Shown here piece after piece: positions 33,179-42,761 of a stretch of 64,000 nucleotides of DNA. A program made the position numbers and the translations under genes. Source of the stretch: Mediterraneibacter agrestimuris. GTDB taxonomy: Bacteria; Bacillota; Clostridia; Lachnospirales; Lachnospiraceae. Each line of letters starts with the position of its first letter. The stretch's first letter is position 1. The DNA lies in contig NZ_CALPDG010000002.1 of assembly GCF_943193195.1 (NCBI RefSeq), forward strand, positions 140,369 to 204,368, read 5' to 3'. Below the pieces are notes generated by a model that was not told the origin of the DNA, did no database searches, and was given only the letters and a program-made list of their open reading frames with translations.

Positions 33179-34110
33179 TATTTCTCTCCTCCTTTACCAA
33201 ATGGTTTTGGAAGAGTAACCTTCTCGATCAACGGAACCAGAAGGTTACTGATGATGATCGCATAGGATACGCCCTCAGCGCTTCCTCCGAACAGACGGAA
33301 CAATCCAGTCAATACACCGAGACAGATACCATACACGATCTGTCCGGTCTTTGTAATCGGAGAGGTCACATAATCCGTCGCCATGAACCATGCTCCCAGC
33401 ATCAGTCCGCCTCCGCAGAGATGAGCGGTAATGTACTGCGGGTCAAATCCATTTCCGCCGAAAATCGTAATAAAGATTACAAAAGAAACAATATATGTAC
33501 CCGGTATCCGCAGGTCAATAATCCCAAGCAGGATCAAAAGCATTGCACCGATCATAATTGCCAGAACAGATGTCTCACCGATGGTTCCCCTGATATTTCC
33601 GAGAAGCATACTCATTGTATCCACTGCTTCTCCCGCTTTTAAATCAGCCAGCGGCGTCGCACCTGTCACTCCTTCATGAACAAAGTAAGTCATACGTCCT
33701 GTAAAGGAAATCAAAAGGAAACATCTTGCTCCCAGCGCCGGGTTCATGAAATTCTGTCCCAGACCACCAAAAAGCTGTTTCACAACAAGGATCGCAAATA
33801 CAGAGCCAAGCGCACCCATCCAAAGCGGCAGTGTCGGCGGAAGATTCAAAGCAAGCAGAAGTCCTGTGACAACTGCACTAAAATCCTTGATCGTGATTGG
33901 TTTGTGCATCAGTTTTTCATAAAGATATTCTGTCAGTACCGCTGTACCTGTTGTCACCAATACGAGCAGCCACACATTCTCATGTCTGAAATTGTAAATT
34001 CCAAAGAACGTTGCCGGCAGTAAAGCGATCACAACCCACATCATAATATTGCCGGTTGTCACTTTATCCCGTATATGCGGTGAAGATGATACATTTAATT
34101 TCTCATTCAC
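33178..34110 (-). CDS. rnfD: Rnf complex membrane subunit RnfD
   Basis: RnfD (NqrB-like) is a membrane subunit with covalent FMN and a likely part in ion translocation. The 310-residue product has about ten hydrophobic segments, KQLFGGLGQNFMNPALGARCF, the flavin motif VTGATPLADLKAG (about 149-161) and GAWFMATDYVTSPIT. It starts at GTG 34110 with GAGGTG eight bases upstream. Confidence 0.96.
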   Translation of the reverse strand: MNEKLNVSSSPHIRDKVTTGNIMMWVVIALLPATFFGIYNFRHENVWLLVLVTTGTAVLTEYLYEKLMHKPITIKDFSAVVTGLLLALNLPPTLPLWMGALGSVFAILVVKQLFGGLGQNFMNPALGARCFLLISFTGRMTYFVHEGVTGATPLADLKAGEAVDTMSMLLGNIRGTIGETSVLAIMIGAMLLILLGIIDLRIPGTYIVSFVIFITIFGGNGFDPQYITAHLCGGGLMLGAWFMATDYVTSPITKTGQIVYGICLGVLTGLFRLFGGSAEGVSYAIIISNLLVPLIEKVTLPKPFGKGGEK

Positions 34111-34125
34111 TGTTCATTCACCTCT

Positions 34126-35445
34126 CTATTTTTTCTTTTTGTTCGCCAGCGCAATCTTTCTCATAGAACCGATTGACTGCTTCAGCGGACGTTTTGCCGG
34201 ACAGACATAGCTGCATGAACCACACTCCACACACTCCAGCCCATTCTGTGCCGTGAAGGTTTCCTCATCAAAACGCTCTGCATAATCTGCCAGTCTGGAT
34301 GGAATGATCCGGCTTGGGCAAACCTCTACACAACGTCCGCAATTGATACATGCACTTGCCGGACTCTTTGCTACAATATCTTCCTTAAAAGCAAGAATTG
34401 CAGAAGAAGTCTTAGTCACAGGCGCATCCAGTGTAATCATTGCAAATCCCATCATCGGACCACCGGAGATCAGTTTCTGAGGCTCCTGTACAAATCCTCC
34501 CGCCGCTTCGATCAGCTCCCGGTGATTGGTTCCAAGCAACACCTTAAAGTTCCCCGGCTTCTGAACATCATCACCGCTTACAGTTACAATACGCTCTGTC
34601 AGCGGTCTTCCGCCTATCACTGCATTGTGAATACCGATCAGCGTTTCTACGTTATCTACGATACATCCCGCATCTGCCGGAAGCATCGTAGAATTGATCG
34701 CACGCTTTGTCAATGCATAGATCAATTGACGCTCTGCTCCCTGAGGATACTTTGTCTGCAATGCCTTAACTTCCATACGCGGCTCATCTTTTGTCGCTGC
34801 TTTCAACTTCTCTATACAGTCTTTTTTATTGTCCTCTACACCAAACACACCCTTTGCATTGGGGAACATTGAGAGCACAACACGCATACCGCTTACGAGA
34901 TCTTCCGTATTCTCCAGCATTCTTCTGTAGTCTGCTGTAATATATGGTTCACACTCTGCACAGTTTGCAATAATATATTCAATCTTTTCCGGCTCTTTTG
35001 GTGAGAGCTTGACACGTGTCGGGAATCCCGCACCGCCCATACCAACGATTCCGGCATCGGCGATCATGTTTAGAATCTCTTCCTTACTTAATTCCGTCAA
35101 TGGTTTTACAGGTGCATATTCTACTTCCTTATATTCACCATCATTTTCAATTACAATACAATCCACGCTGCTTCCCGTAGGGTTCAGGCGTTTCTCAACA
35201 GCCTTCACAGTTCCTGATACGGAAGCATAAACCGGAGCTGACACAAATCCGCCTGCCTCTGCGATTTTCTGTCCTTTTAAAACAGTATCGCCCTTTTTCA
35301 CAAGAGCCGCTGCAGGAGCGCCGATATGCTGGGAAAGCGGATATACCAGATCACCTGAGGGTAGTAATTCGGTGATCGGCTGGTCTTTTGCAAGACTCTT
35401 TCCATCATTCGGATGGATTCCACCTTTAAAAGTCAAAAGTCCCAT
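34126..35445 (-). CDS. rnfC: Rnf complex subunit RnfC (NADH/ferredoxin side)
   Basis: RnfC is the cytosolic subunit holding FMN, the NADH site and two [4Fe-4S] clusters. The 439-residue product starts MGLLTFKGGIHPND. It has the Nqo1-like GMGGAGFPTRVKL (about 134-146), NCAECEPYITADYR, and the clusters CINCGRCVEVCPSR and CVECGSCSYVCPAKRP near 365-415. First gene of the operon, ATG with AAGGAAGG. Confidence 0.97.
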   Translation of the reverse strand: MGLLTFKGGIHPNDGKSLAKDQPITELLPSGDLVYPLSQHIGAPAAALVKKGDTVLKGQKIAEAGGFVSAPVYASVSGTVKAVEKRLNPTGSSVDCIVIENDGEYKEVEYAPVKPLTELSKEEILNMIADAGIVGMGGAGFPTRVKLSPKEPEKIEYIIANCAECEPYITADYRRMLENTEDLVSGMRVVLSMFPNAKGVFGVEDNKKDCIEKLKAATKDEPRMEVKALQTKYPQGAERQLIYALTKRAINSTMLPADAGCIVDNVETLIGIHNAVIGGRPLTERIVTVSGDDVQKPGNFKVLLGTNHRELIEAAGGFVQEPQKLISGGPMMGFAMITLDAPVTKTSSAILAFKEDIVAKSPASACINCGRCVEVCPSRIIPSRLADYAERFDEETFTAQNGLECVECGSCSYVCPAKRPLKQSIGSMRKIALANKKKK

Positions 35446-35601
35446 TCTGATTTTCCTTCCTTTCTTAGGTTAAATTATTATGTATACGAACTGCTCCGTA
35501 GACACAACACAACATTATTATAATACTAGATTTTATATACAAAATCCAGTTTATAACCTGTATTTTTTTGTACATTTCTAAATACATCTCGTTACGGTTT
35601 T

Positions 35602-35650
35602 AACAAAAACAGACCTCTATGCCATTGACTGGTATAGAGATCCGTTTGTT
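35602..35650 (-). terminator. Rho-independent terminator after rpsA
   Basis: Minus strand ACGGATCTCTATACC pairs with GGCATAGAGGTCTGT and is followed by TTTTGTT. It separates the cmk-ispH-rpsA operon from rnf. Confidence 0.87.
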
Positions 35651-35698
35651 TCCTTAACTATGTGGCACCAAATGCCATCTTCGTTGCATATAATATAC

Positions 35699-36784
35699 TT
35701 ACTCTTCTTCACTCTGCTCATCAGCAGCTTCTGGAGCCTCCAGTGCCTTCATGCTCAGACTGATCTTCTTCTCACCCTCGTTCAGGTCTACGATCTTGGC
35801 TGTAATCTCCTGTCCAATAGAAAGTACGTCAGCCGGTTTCTCTACGTGTGCTCTGGAAATCTGTGATACATGAAGCAGTGCGTCTACACCTGGCTTCAGC
35901 TCAACAAATGCGCCAAAGTCTGTCATACGTGCAACCTTACCTGTGATCACAGTACCTACTGCAAAATCATCAGCAGCATTCGCCCACGGATTTGTCTCCG
36001 GGAACTTCAGGCTCAGTGCAACCTTTGTATCATTGATATCTTTAACAAGAACTTTTACAGTATCACCAACGTTGAATACCTTCTTTGGATTCTCAACACG
36101 TCCCCAGGACATCTCAGAAATGTGAAGAAGTCCGTCTACTCCGCCAAGGTCGATAAATGCACCGAAATCAGTTACATTCTTAACAACGCCCTCGATCGTA
36201 TCGCCAACCTGTAGTTTTGCAAACAGTTCTTTCTGTTTCTCTGCTCTCTCAGCAACCAGAAGCTGTCTTCTGTCACCGATCACACGGTTTCTTCTTGGAT
36301 TGAACTCGCTGATCACAAACTCAATCTCCTGCCCATCGTATTTGCTCAAATCCTTCTCATAAGAATCGGAAACAAGGCTTGCCGGGATAAATACACGTGC
36401 GCCTTCTACCTCTGCAGTAAGTCCGCCGCCGAGAATCTGAGTCACAGTAGCCTTGAGCACTTCTTTGTTCTCAAATGCTTCTTTCAGTCTCTCGTTGCCT
36501 TTCTCTGCCGCAAGTCTCTTATATGTCAGCAGAACCTGTCCTTCTCCGTCGTTTACTTTCAATACCTTCACAGTCATTGTATCTCCGACAGCAACAACTG
36601 TTGTCAAGTCCAGACTCTGATCGTTGGAATATTCACTCTTTGTGACAATACCATCGGCTTTATATCCAATGTTGAGGATAATCTCATCAGGCTTCACGTC
36701 AATGACTGTACCATCTACAACCTCTCCATTATGAATTGTTTTCAATGACTCTTCTAACATCTGTTCAAAAGATAATTCTGACAT
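35699..36784 (-). CDS. rpsA: 30S ribosomal protein S1 / four-S1-domain RNA-binding protein
   Basis: The 361-residue product has four S1 domains, at about 18-85, 98-165, 185-253 and 270-340, with the typical GAFIDLGGVDGLLHISEMSW and GAFVELKPGVDALLHVSQIS signatures in the last two. It ends in an acidic tail. Firmicutes S1 homologues of this size assist translation of mRNAs with weak starts. I start at the ATG 36784, nine bases after AGGAGG. Its first codons overlap the last 20 bases of ispH. In many Clostridia IspH and S1 are one fused protein; here they are separate but overlapping. Confidence 0.92.
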   Translation of the reverse strand: MSELSFEQMLEESLKTIHNGEVVDGTVIDVKPDEIILNIGYKADGIVTKSEYSNDQSLDLTTVVAVGDTMTVKVLKVNDGEGQVLLTYKRLAAEKGNERLKEAFENKEVLKATVTQILGGGLTAEVEGARVFIPASLVSDSYEKDLSKYDGQEIEFVISEFNPRRNRVIGDRRQLLVAERAEKQKELFAKLQVGDTIEGVVKNVTDFGAFIDLGGVDGLLHISEMSWGRVENPKKVFNVGDTVKVLVKDINDTKVALSLKFPETNPWANAADDFAVGTVITGKVARMTDFGAFVELKPGVDALLHVSQISRAHVEKPADVLSIGQEITAKIVDLNEGEKKISLSMKALEAPEAADEQSEEE

Positions 36785-37622
36785 TATTTTGAACCTCCTC
36801 AATTATATTGTTGGGCGTGGATGCCCCTGCTGTAATACCTACTGTTTTTACCACTGACCCTAATTGATTCATATTCAAATCGTCAAGCGTCTGTATATAG
36901 TATGTATCATTGCATGCGCTCGCACATATTTCAAATAACTTCTGAGTATTGGAGCTGTTCTTGTCTCCTATAACAATCATAGCATCCACCTCTTCTGCAA
37001 TCCTTTGTGCCTCAGTCTGACGCTCTTTTGTTGCATTGCAGATTGTATTTAAAACACATATATCATAACTCTTTTTGCGAATAATTTCAACTAAATCTTG
37101 AAATTTATTGTAATTAAATGTCGTTTGGGAGACAACACAGACCTTTTCTTCATTACAGAGTAAAAGATTTTTAATATCTTCTGCAGTTTGTACGACAGAT
37201 ACACGGTCACCCGCCCATCCCCGGATCCCTTCCACCTCCGGGTGCTCCGGATTGCCGATGATTATAATATATTTGCCCAGATTGCTTTCCTTCTGCACGA
37301 TATTGTGAATCTTCTTCACAAAAGGACAGGTTGCGTCCACAATGACGATTCCCTTTTTATTCAGTTTGTCATAGATACGTTTCTCCACGCCGTGGGAACG
37401 GATAATGACAACACCTTTTTCCAGAGTGTCCAGTTCTTCTTCTGTATGGAGAACCATCACCCCTTTTTTCTCCAGATCCTTGATCACCTCTTCATTGTGG
37501 ATGATCGGACCGAATGTATAGATAGTTTCACCTCTGTGTGCCTCAATCTGTTCATACACAGTATTGACCGCCCGCTCTACGCCGAAACAGAACCCTGCGG
37601 TTTTCGCCGTAATTACTTTCAT
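36765..37622 (-). CDS. ispH: 4-hydroxy-3-methylbut-2-enyl diphosphate reductase (IspH)
   Basis: IspH makes IPP and DMAPP in the last step of the MEP isoprenoid pathway with a [4Fe-4S] cluster. The 285-residue product has cluster cysteines in TAGFCFGVERAV (Cys12), DATCPFVKKIH and NTICNATKERQ. It also has PEHPEVEGIRGW and the C-terminal TVGITAGASTPN. Full length, ATG with GGGGAG. It lies between cmk and rpsA in one operon. Confidence 0.97.
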   Translation of the reverse strand: MKVITAKTAGFCFGVERAVNTVYEQIEAHRGETIYTFGPIIHNEEVIKDLEKKGVMVLHTEEELDTLEKGVVIIRSHGVEKRIYDKLNKKGIVIVDATCPFVKKIHNIVQKESNLGKYIIIIGNPEHPEVEGIRGWAGDRVSVVQTAEDIKNLLLCNEEKVCVVSQTTFNYNKFQDLVEIIRKKSYDICVLNTICNATKERQTEAQRIAEEVDAMIVIGDKNSSNTQKLFEICASACNDTYYIQTLDDLNMNQLGSVVKTVGITAGASTPNNIIEEVQNNVRIIF

Positions 37623-37640
37623 TGTTACTCCCCGTTTCCT

Positions 37641-38303
37641 TTATAGTAAATTAATATGACTGCAGATTGTCCGCACGACCTCATCGATCCCCATATCCGA
37701 ACTGTCTACCAGAACCGCATCCTCTGCCTGACGAAGCGGTGCTGTTTCGCGGTTCATATCCCGTTCATCACGATCCCGAATGTCTTTTTTAATCTCCTCA
37801 TAATCGCAGGAAATTCCTTTTTCTGTCAGTTCATCATAGCGTCTCTTTGCCCGTGTATCTACACTTGCAGTCAGATAAATCTTCACATCTGCATTTGGCA
37901 AAATATTTGTTCCGATATCTCTTCCATCCATAATGACATTCTCGTTTCTTGCCAGTCCGCGCTGCAGCTCCAGCAGCTTCTCCCGTACTTTAGGAATGGC
38001 AGATGTTTTAGATGCCATATTTCCCACTTCTTCTGTCCGAAGCTGTGCAGTCACATTTTCTCCATTCAGATAAACTTGCTGAACACCATCTTCATAACTA
38101 ATCGTTACATCTGCATCTTCGCATGCCGCAGCCACCTTGTCAGTCTCTTCCGGCTGAATTCCCTTTTTCAAAAAGTGCATCGCCATAGCACGGTACATTG
38201 CCCCTGTATCCACATAAATATATCCTTTTTCTTTTGCCACCAGCTTGGCAATGGTACTTTTTCCTGCTCCTGCCGGTCCGTCTATCGCTACATTATATCC
38301 CAT
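37641..38303 (-). CDS. cmk: Cytidylate kinase
   Basis: Cmk phosphorylates CMP and dCMP. The 220-residue product starts MGYNVAIDGPAGAGKSTIAK with the P-loop GPAGAGKS, then YVDTGAMYRAMA, the nucleotide motif DGRDIGTNILPNADVKIYL and RDERDMNRETAPL. I place the start at the ATG 38303 five bases after AGGAGG, not at the ATG five codons upstream. It is followed by ispH after 18 bases. Confidence 0.97.
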   Translation of the reverse strand: MGYNVAIDGPAGAGKSTIAKLVAKEKGYIYVDTGAMYRAMAMHFLKKGIQPEETDKVAAACEDADVTISYEDGVQQVYLNGENVTAQLRTEEVGNMASKTSAIPKVREKLLELQRGLARNENVIMDGRDIGTNILPNADVKIYLTASVDTRAKRRYDELTEKGISCDYEEIKKDIRDRDERDMNRETAPLRQAEDAVLVDSSDMGIDEVVRTICSHINLL

Positions 38304-38328
38304 AATAACCTCCTGCATAGAAAATCTT

Positions 38329-38474
38329 GTTACTGTTCACACCCTACAGGTGCTCCATTAACAGTATCCAGCCCATTTTAAGCCGCCTTCGGCGAGGGGC
38401 TGGATATATTATTGTCATCACTTCATTGGCCGGACACCTTGCAGCGCAGTGCAAGATGCCGTGTGAACAGTAAC
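38329..38474 (+). repeat. Full-length GTTAC palindromic element (copy D)
   Basis: The 146-bp copy has exact inverted ends GTTACTGTTCACAC and GTGTGAACAGTAAC. A central hairpin at 38365-38406 has arms TATCCAGCCC/GGGGCTGGATA with TTTTAAGCCGCCTTCGGCG between. The loop module CCTTGCAGCGCAGTGCAAG is near the right end. Flanks AAAATCTT and AAATTCTT match at 7 of 8 positions, a target duplication. Confidence 0.9.
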
Positions 38475-38526
38475 AAATTCTTCTTTTTATCTTGATACAT
38501 TTCCGCCATAAATCCGCGCTCGCCTG

Positions 38527-39819
38527 TCAAACTGCATTTCCCGCCGCCGCGGCAGTAGACCATGCGATCTGCAAATTAAATCCCCCTGTCAGTGCATCTA
38601 AATCTAACACTTCACCAATAAAATACAACCCTTTCACTTTCTTAGACTCCATAGTTCCCGGGTCAATATCCTTCACGCTGACACCGCCCTTGGTGATGAT
38701 CGCCTCATTATATCCACGCAGTCCTGTCAATGTCATCTCAAAATTCTTGATCAGCATACCAAACTTAAGACGCTCTTCTTTGGAAATCTCATTGACCTTC
38801 TTTTCCCCGGAAATCCCACTCAGCTCCAGCATTATCGGCTTTAACTTAGCAGGGAACAGCTTGTCCACTGCATTTTTAAACTGCCTGTTACGATTTTCTT
38901 CAAAATCACGCAGTATCCGCTGATCCAGTTGTTCTGACGTCAGTGCAGGCTTCAGGTCAATACGCAGACGCAATTCTTTCTCTTGCAGCTTCTTTCCCAT
39001 TTTGCTGCTGGCACTAATGATAATGGGACCGCTCACCCCATAATGGGTAAACAACATTTCCCCGAACTCTTCGTATAATTTCTTTTTACCGTCATATATC
39101 ACCGCATTAATATTACGCAGAGACAATCCCTGTAACTTTCTGGCATACCACTCTTTGACTTCCATTGGCACAAGAGACGGCATAAGTTTGGTCACACGAT
39201 GCCCTGTCTCCTCGGCAAAACGGTATCCGTCTCCTGTAGACCCGGTAGACACATAAGAAACACCTCCGGTCGCTACAATACAAGCGTCTCCTGTAATTTC
39301 TGTTCCATTGCTTAAAATTATTTTTTGAAAACCGGGCATTGTCTGCTCTTTGTTCCTATCTGTATTTTCGGACACAATTCCTGGCTCTGCTCCCTGATCA
39401 TTTCCTGCTGCTACGACTTTTTTTACTTCTGTATGCAAATTCACCTTCACGCCTAACCGTCTTAACTCCCGGTTCAATGCACTGATAACATCAGAAGAAT
39501 GGTCGGAAACCGGGAACACCCGGTTTCCCCGCTCTACTTTCAGCGGCACTCCCAGTTCTTCAAACAAATCCATCACCTGCTCATTGGTAAAGCTGTAAAA
39601 TGCACTGTATAAGAATTTGGGATTGCTTGTAACAGAGTTAAAAAGGGTATCCATATCTCCCGCATTGGTCACATTGCATCTTCCTTTTCCAGTGATAAAT
39701 AATTTCTTGCCTAATTTCTCGTTTTTCTCATACAAATGGACTTCATGTCCGTTTCTGGCAGCAATTATAGCTGACATCATTCCTGCCGCTCCGCCGCCGA
39801 TCACTAATACTCTGCTCAT
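38527..39819 (-). CDS. BaiN/HI0933-family NAD(P)/FAD-dependent oxidoreductase
   Basis: This 430-residue flavoprotein begins with the dinucleotide motif VLVIGGGAAGMMSAIIAARNGH (4-25) and the family block GKGRCNVTNAGD (about 44-55), with ATGGVSYVSTGSTGDGYRFAEETGH further on. It ends in LDLDALTGGFNLQIAWSTAAAAG. BaiN of Clostridium scindens, of this family, acts on bile acid intermediates, but most members have no known substrate, so I do not infer bile acid metabolism. Its ATG overlaps the stop codon of the MurR/RpiR gene by four bases (ATGA). Confidence 0.88.
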   Translation of the reverse strand: MSRVLVIGGGAAGMMSAIIAARNGHEVHLYEKNEKLGKKLFITGKGRCNVTNAGDMDTLFNSVTSNPKFLYSAFYSFTNEQVMDLFEELGVPLKVERGNRVFPVSDHSSDVISALNRELRRLGVKVNLHTEVKKVVAAGNDQGAEPGIVSENTDRNKEQTMPGFQKIILSNGTEITGDACIVATGGVSYVSTGSTGDGYRFAEETGHRVTKLMPSLVPMEVKEWYARKLQGLSLRNINAVIYDGKKKLYEEFGEMLFTHYGVSGPIIISASSKMGKKLQEKELRLRIDLKPALTSEQLDQRILRDFEENRNRQFKNAVDKLFPAKLKPIMLELSGISGEKKVNEISKEERLKFGMLIKNFEMTLTGLRGYNEAIITKGGVSVKDIDPGTMESKKVKGLYFIGEVLDLDALTGGFNLQIAWSTAAAAGNAV

Positions 39820-40715
39820 TCTATCTCCATATTAACCTGATTTAATTCATCACCGCTGTACACCTGATACTCTCCCCAGATTTTCTCTAATGTTTCCAGT
39901 GTATTCACGACATCCTGCTGCTTTTTCATGCAAAGCGCAACGACAAGCGCATTGATCACACTTAGCGGCGCAACGAGAGAATCTACAATAGATGCCATAT
40001 CACTTCTTGCGATCAGATTGCAGGAAGAGTATAGATTCATCGGGGAATGAACACTGTCTGTCAGAGTGATAACCTTTGCTTTCCGGTTACTTGCAAATTC
40101 CAGAGCTTTAAGTGTCCGCATAGAATACCTCGGAAAACTGATTCCGATAATCACATCTTTCTCATTGATACGGATTAACTGCTCAAAAATTTCACTGGAA
40201 CTGTTCGTATTCACTGTTATCACATGTTCACAGACCAGATTCAGATAAAAACTCAAAAAAGAAGCAAGCGGCGCACAGCTTCTGATACCGACAACATAAA
40301 TACATTTGGCGTTCAGAATTGTGTCAATTGCAAGATCAAACGCATTCTGATCAATGGCTTCCATTGTCATTTTGATCTTTTCGATATCGGAATGCAATAC
40401 CGTCTCCAGAATCTCTGACTGGGCGATTCTGCCGTAAGTGACTTCCATGCGCTGGATAGAATTCAGTTTATTCCGCACCAGCTCTTCCAGCGCCTTCTGG
40501 AATCCCGGATATCCTTTATATCCAAGCTGTGTTGCAAAACGCACAACCGTAGATTCACTGACCCCTACGACATCTCCCAGCTTTGCTGCTGTCAGAAAGA
40601 CCGCTTTATCATAATTTTCAATTACATAATCCGCCAAACGTTTCTGTCCTTTACTGAACTGTCCCCGCCGTTCTTCTATGCGCGTCAGTAGTTCATTCGT
40701 ACTGTTTTCTGCCAC
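39816..40715 (-). CDS. MurR/RpiR family transcriptional regulator
   Basis: The 299-residue regulator has an N-terminal RpiR-type HTH (about 5-80, with VVGVSESTVVRFATQLGYKGYPGFQ) and a C-terminal SIS domain (about 125-255) that binds phosphosugars in known members; VGIRSCAPLASF and GISFPRYSMRTLKAL are typical. Start is a GTG (40715) after AGAGGAT. The ligand is unknown. It is coupled to the flavoprotein gene downstream. Confidence 0.92.
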   Translation of the reverse strand: MAENSTNELLTRIEERRGQFSKGQKRLADYVIENYDKAVFLTAAKLGDVVGVSESTVVRFATQLGYKGYPGFQKALEELVRNKLNSIQRMEVTYGRIAQSEILETVLHSDIEKIKMTMEAIDQNAFDLAIDTILNAKCIYVVGIRSCAPLASFLSFYLNLVCEHVITVNTNSSSEIFEQLIRINEKDVIIGISFPRYSMRTLKALEFASNRKAKVITLTDSVHSPMNLYSSCNLIARSDMASIVDSLVAPLSVINALVVALCMKKQQDVVNTLETLEKIWGEYQVYSGDELNQVNMEIE

Positions 40716-40775
40716 TTTTTATATCCTCTTTTTCTTAATCATTTACTGCTTTTTATTAAGAAAGCATCACGGGTA

Positions 40776-40836
40776 GATTACAACTATTCAGCCTGTCGGC
40801 TTCATAGTCACTCAAAACAGTCCACCGGACTGTTAC
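40776..40836. repeat. Remnant of a GTTAC element with a GTCC hairpin
   Basis: GATTACAACTATTCAGCCTGTCGGCTTC resembles the start of copy C (GTAACAGTTCAGCCTTCGGCTTC). It is followed by the 8-bp hairpin AACAGTCC-ACC-GGACTGTT and a final GTTAC. On the minus strand the hairpin lies 36 bases after the M24 stop codon and may serve as its terminator. AGTCCACCGGACTGTT recurs at 57350. Confidence 0.5.
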
Positions 40837-40871
40837 GGTAAATTATACAATATCAGAGAATCATTTGCAAG

Positions 40872-42683
40872 TTATGAAACAGGGACAAGTTCCCTTGTAT
40901 AAATGTTCAGCCACTCTTTTTCTTCTTCGGTAAGATATGGGGTGAGTTTTTCTCTTACCTGTTTATGGTACTGATTCAATAGCTTTCGTTCTTGCTCTGT
41001 CATCAGTTCCGGCTTGACTGCATCCAGATCAATTGGTACAAAAGTCAATGTCTCAAAATGCAGGAACTGTCCGTATTCATTGGCTTCTCCTTTTGTTACC
41101 AGCAGTTCATTTTCTGTGCGGACACCATGAGAATTTTCAATATAAATTCCCGGTTCATCGGTAATCACCATTCCCGGTTCCAAAACAGGAATAGCATGTG
41201 TAGTTCCCGCCGGCATTCTCCAGAAGAATCTTGCAGGCGGTTCATGGATACTGCCAAGATATCCCACACCGTGTCCTGTTCCGTGATTGAAGTTCAGATT
41301 ATGCCGCCAGAAAGGCTCTCTGGCGGCATAATCCAGACTCATACCAGTACACCCATACAAAAACCGTGCATCTGCAAGATTTAACATACCGCACAGTACT
41401 GTTGTAAAATGAACCTTTTCTTTCTCCGTCAGTTCACCTAATACAATTGTTCTTGTGATATCTGTAGAGCCTTCATGATAGTGCCCGCCTGTATCACATA
41501 AAATCATCCCCTCTGCTTTCAACTCTGCATCTGTCTCCGGTACAGCAGAGTAATGAACAATAGCCGCATGTTCTTTATATGCGCAGATCGGTTCAAAGCT
41601 GGGACCGATAAAGTGTTCCTGTTCCAAGCGCAGGCTTTCTAGCTTCTCGGATGCTGAAATCTCGGTAATTTTTATTTTACCAACATTCTGTTTTAACCAG
41701 TACATGAATTTTGTACAAGCAATTCCGTCTTTCAAATGTGCTTTCCGAATGTTCGCTATTTCTGTTTCATTTTTCACTGCTTTCATCAGAATCACCGGAT
41801 TCACTTGTTCCTCTTTCTTCACATACTCCGGCAAATTGCAATACAATGCATAATTCATCTGGTCTGGATCAAGAAGTACCGTTTCGCCGCTTTTAAACAT
41901 CTTCATGCGTCCATAAATATCATTATAAGGATATAATTCTACCTTATTTTTATGAAGTATTTCTTTGATTTCACTGCTGAATTTCTGTTCATCCGCATAT
42001 AATTCTACTCCGTCCATACCCACTACGGCATAAGAGAGAAGCAGCGGGCAATATTCCACATCATTTCCGCGGAGATTCAACAGCCATCCGATGTCATCCA
42101 GTCCTGTAAGTACACAGTAATCAGCTTCGCGCTCCTGCATTTTCCGACGCAGTCTGCTTACCTTGGAAGACATTTCTTCACCTGCATATTTTATGTCCAG
42201 AGAAAATACAGGTTCACAGGACATTTCCGTTCTGTCTGTCCATATTTCCCCCACCAAATCTATATCACTGCGAACACTTCCGTCTGCTTTTTCCACAATT
42301 TCTGCATACCGTTTCCCCACAGTGATACTGACTGTTCTTCCGTCAAAACCGATAGTATCTAAATCTGATGCCTGTACTTCCGCTTCCAGATACTTCTCTA
42401 TCGTAGGAACTCCTGACTCGCCCGATTTTTGTAATAAAATTCCCGTTCCCTCCAATTGTTTTTCCGCCTGAATAAAATACCGTCCGTCTGTCCACAGATA
42501 TGCTTCTTTCTGTGTAAACAACGCAGTTCCCGCAGAACCTGTAAACCCTGTCATATATTCCCGGCATTTAAAGTAATCTCCCACATATTCACTCTGATGA
42601 AAATCAGCAGTAGGAACGATATAGAAATCGATGCCCTGACTTTTCATTTCCTGCCGTAATAAAGCGATTCTTTCTCTTATCAT
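40872..42683 (-). CDS. M24 family Xaa-Pro aminopeptidase
   Basis: Aminopeptidase P enzymes remove an N-terminal residue before proline, using two metal ions. The 603-residue product has two N-terminal creatinase-like domains. In the C-terminal catalytic domain the metal ligands are in CDTGGHYHEGSTDITRT (Asp), HGTGHGVGYLGSIHEPP (His), TDEPGIYIE (Glu) and RTENELLV (Glu). Length fits the long eukaryote-like APP form found in Clostridia. ATG with AAAGGATTGAC. Confidence 0.93.
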   Translation of the reverse strand: MIRERIALLRQEMKSQGIDFYIVPTADFHQSEYVGDYFKCREYMTGFTGSAGTALFTQKEAYLWTDGRYFIQAEKQLEGTGILLQKSGESGVPTIEKYLEAEVQASDLDTIGFDGRTVSITVGKRYAEIVEKADGSVRSDIDLVGEIWTDRTEMSCEPVFSLDIKYAGEEMSSKVSRLRRKMQEREADYCVLTGLDDIGWLLNLRGNDVEYCPLLLSYAVVGMDGVELYADEQKFSSEIKEILHKNKVELYPYNDIYGRMKMFKSGETVLLDPDQMNYALYCNLPEYVKKEEQVNPVILMKAVKNETEIANIRKAHLKDGIACTKFMYWLKQNVGKIKITEISASEKLESLRLEQEHFIGPSFEPICAYKEHAAIVHYSAVPETDAELKAEGMILCDTGGHYHEGSTDITRTIVLGELTEKEKVHFTTVLCGMLNLADARFLYGCTGMSLDYAAREPFWRHNLNFNHGTGHGVGYLGSIHEPPARFFWRMPAGTTHAIPVLEPGMVITDEPGIYIENSHGVRTENELLVTKGEANEYGQFLHFETLTFVPIDLDAVKPELMTEQERKLLNQYHKQVREKLTPYLTEEEKEWLNIYTRELVPVS

Positions 42684-42761
42684 GTCAATCCTTTCATCAT
42701 CCTTGCAATTTTTGCTGAAATCCGCATATATTTTTATACTGTTAAAGTGTCTTTTACTGCA

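Noticed and set aside
35520..35560. Rex operator or defined promoter before rnfC
   Set aside because: There is a TATAAT and a GATTTT...AAAATC dyad, but no TTGTTAA-type Rex site and no good -35 at proper spacing.
37656..38381. 241-residue plus-strand frame opposite cmk
   Set aside because: Cys/His/Ile-rich composition typical of an antisense shadow; cmk is certain on the other strand. The same reason rejects 16699-17352 and 30566-31270.
6973..38474. CRISPR repeats
   Set aside because: The repeated units are dispersed over tens of kilobases, differ in length and have target duplications; there are no regular spacers and no cas genes.
38527..39819. Bile acid dehydroxylation gene baiN
   Set aside because: Family membership is broad and no other bai gene is present, so only the family name is justified.
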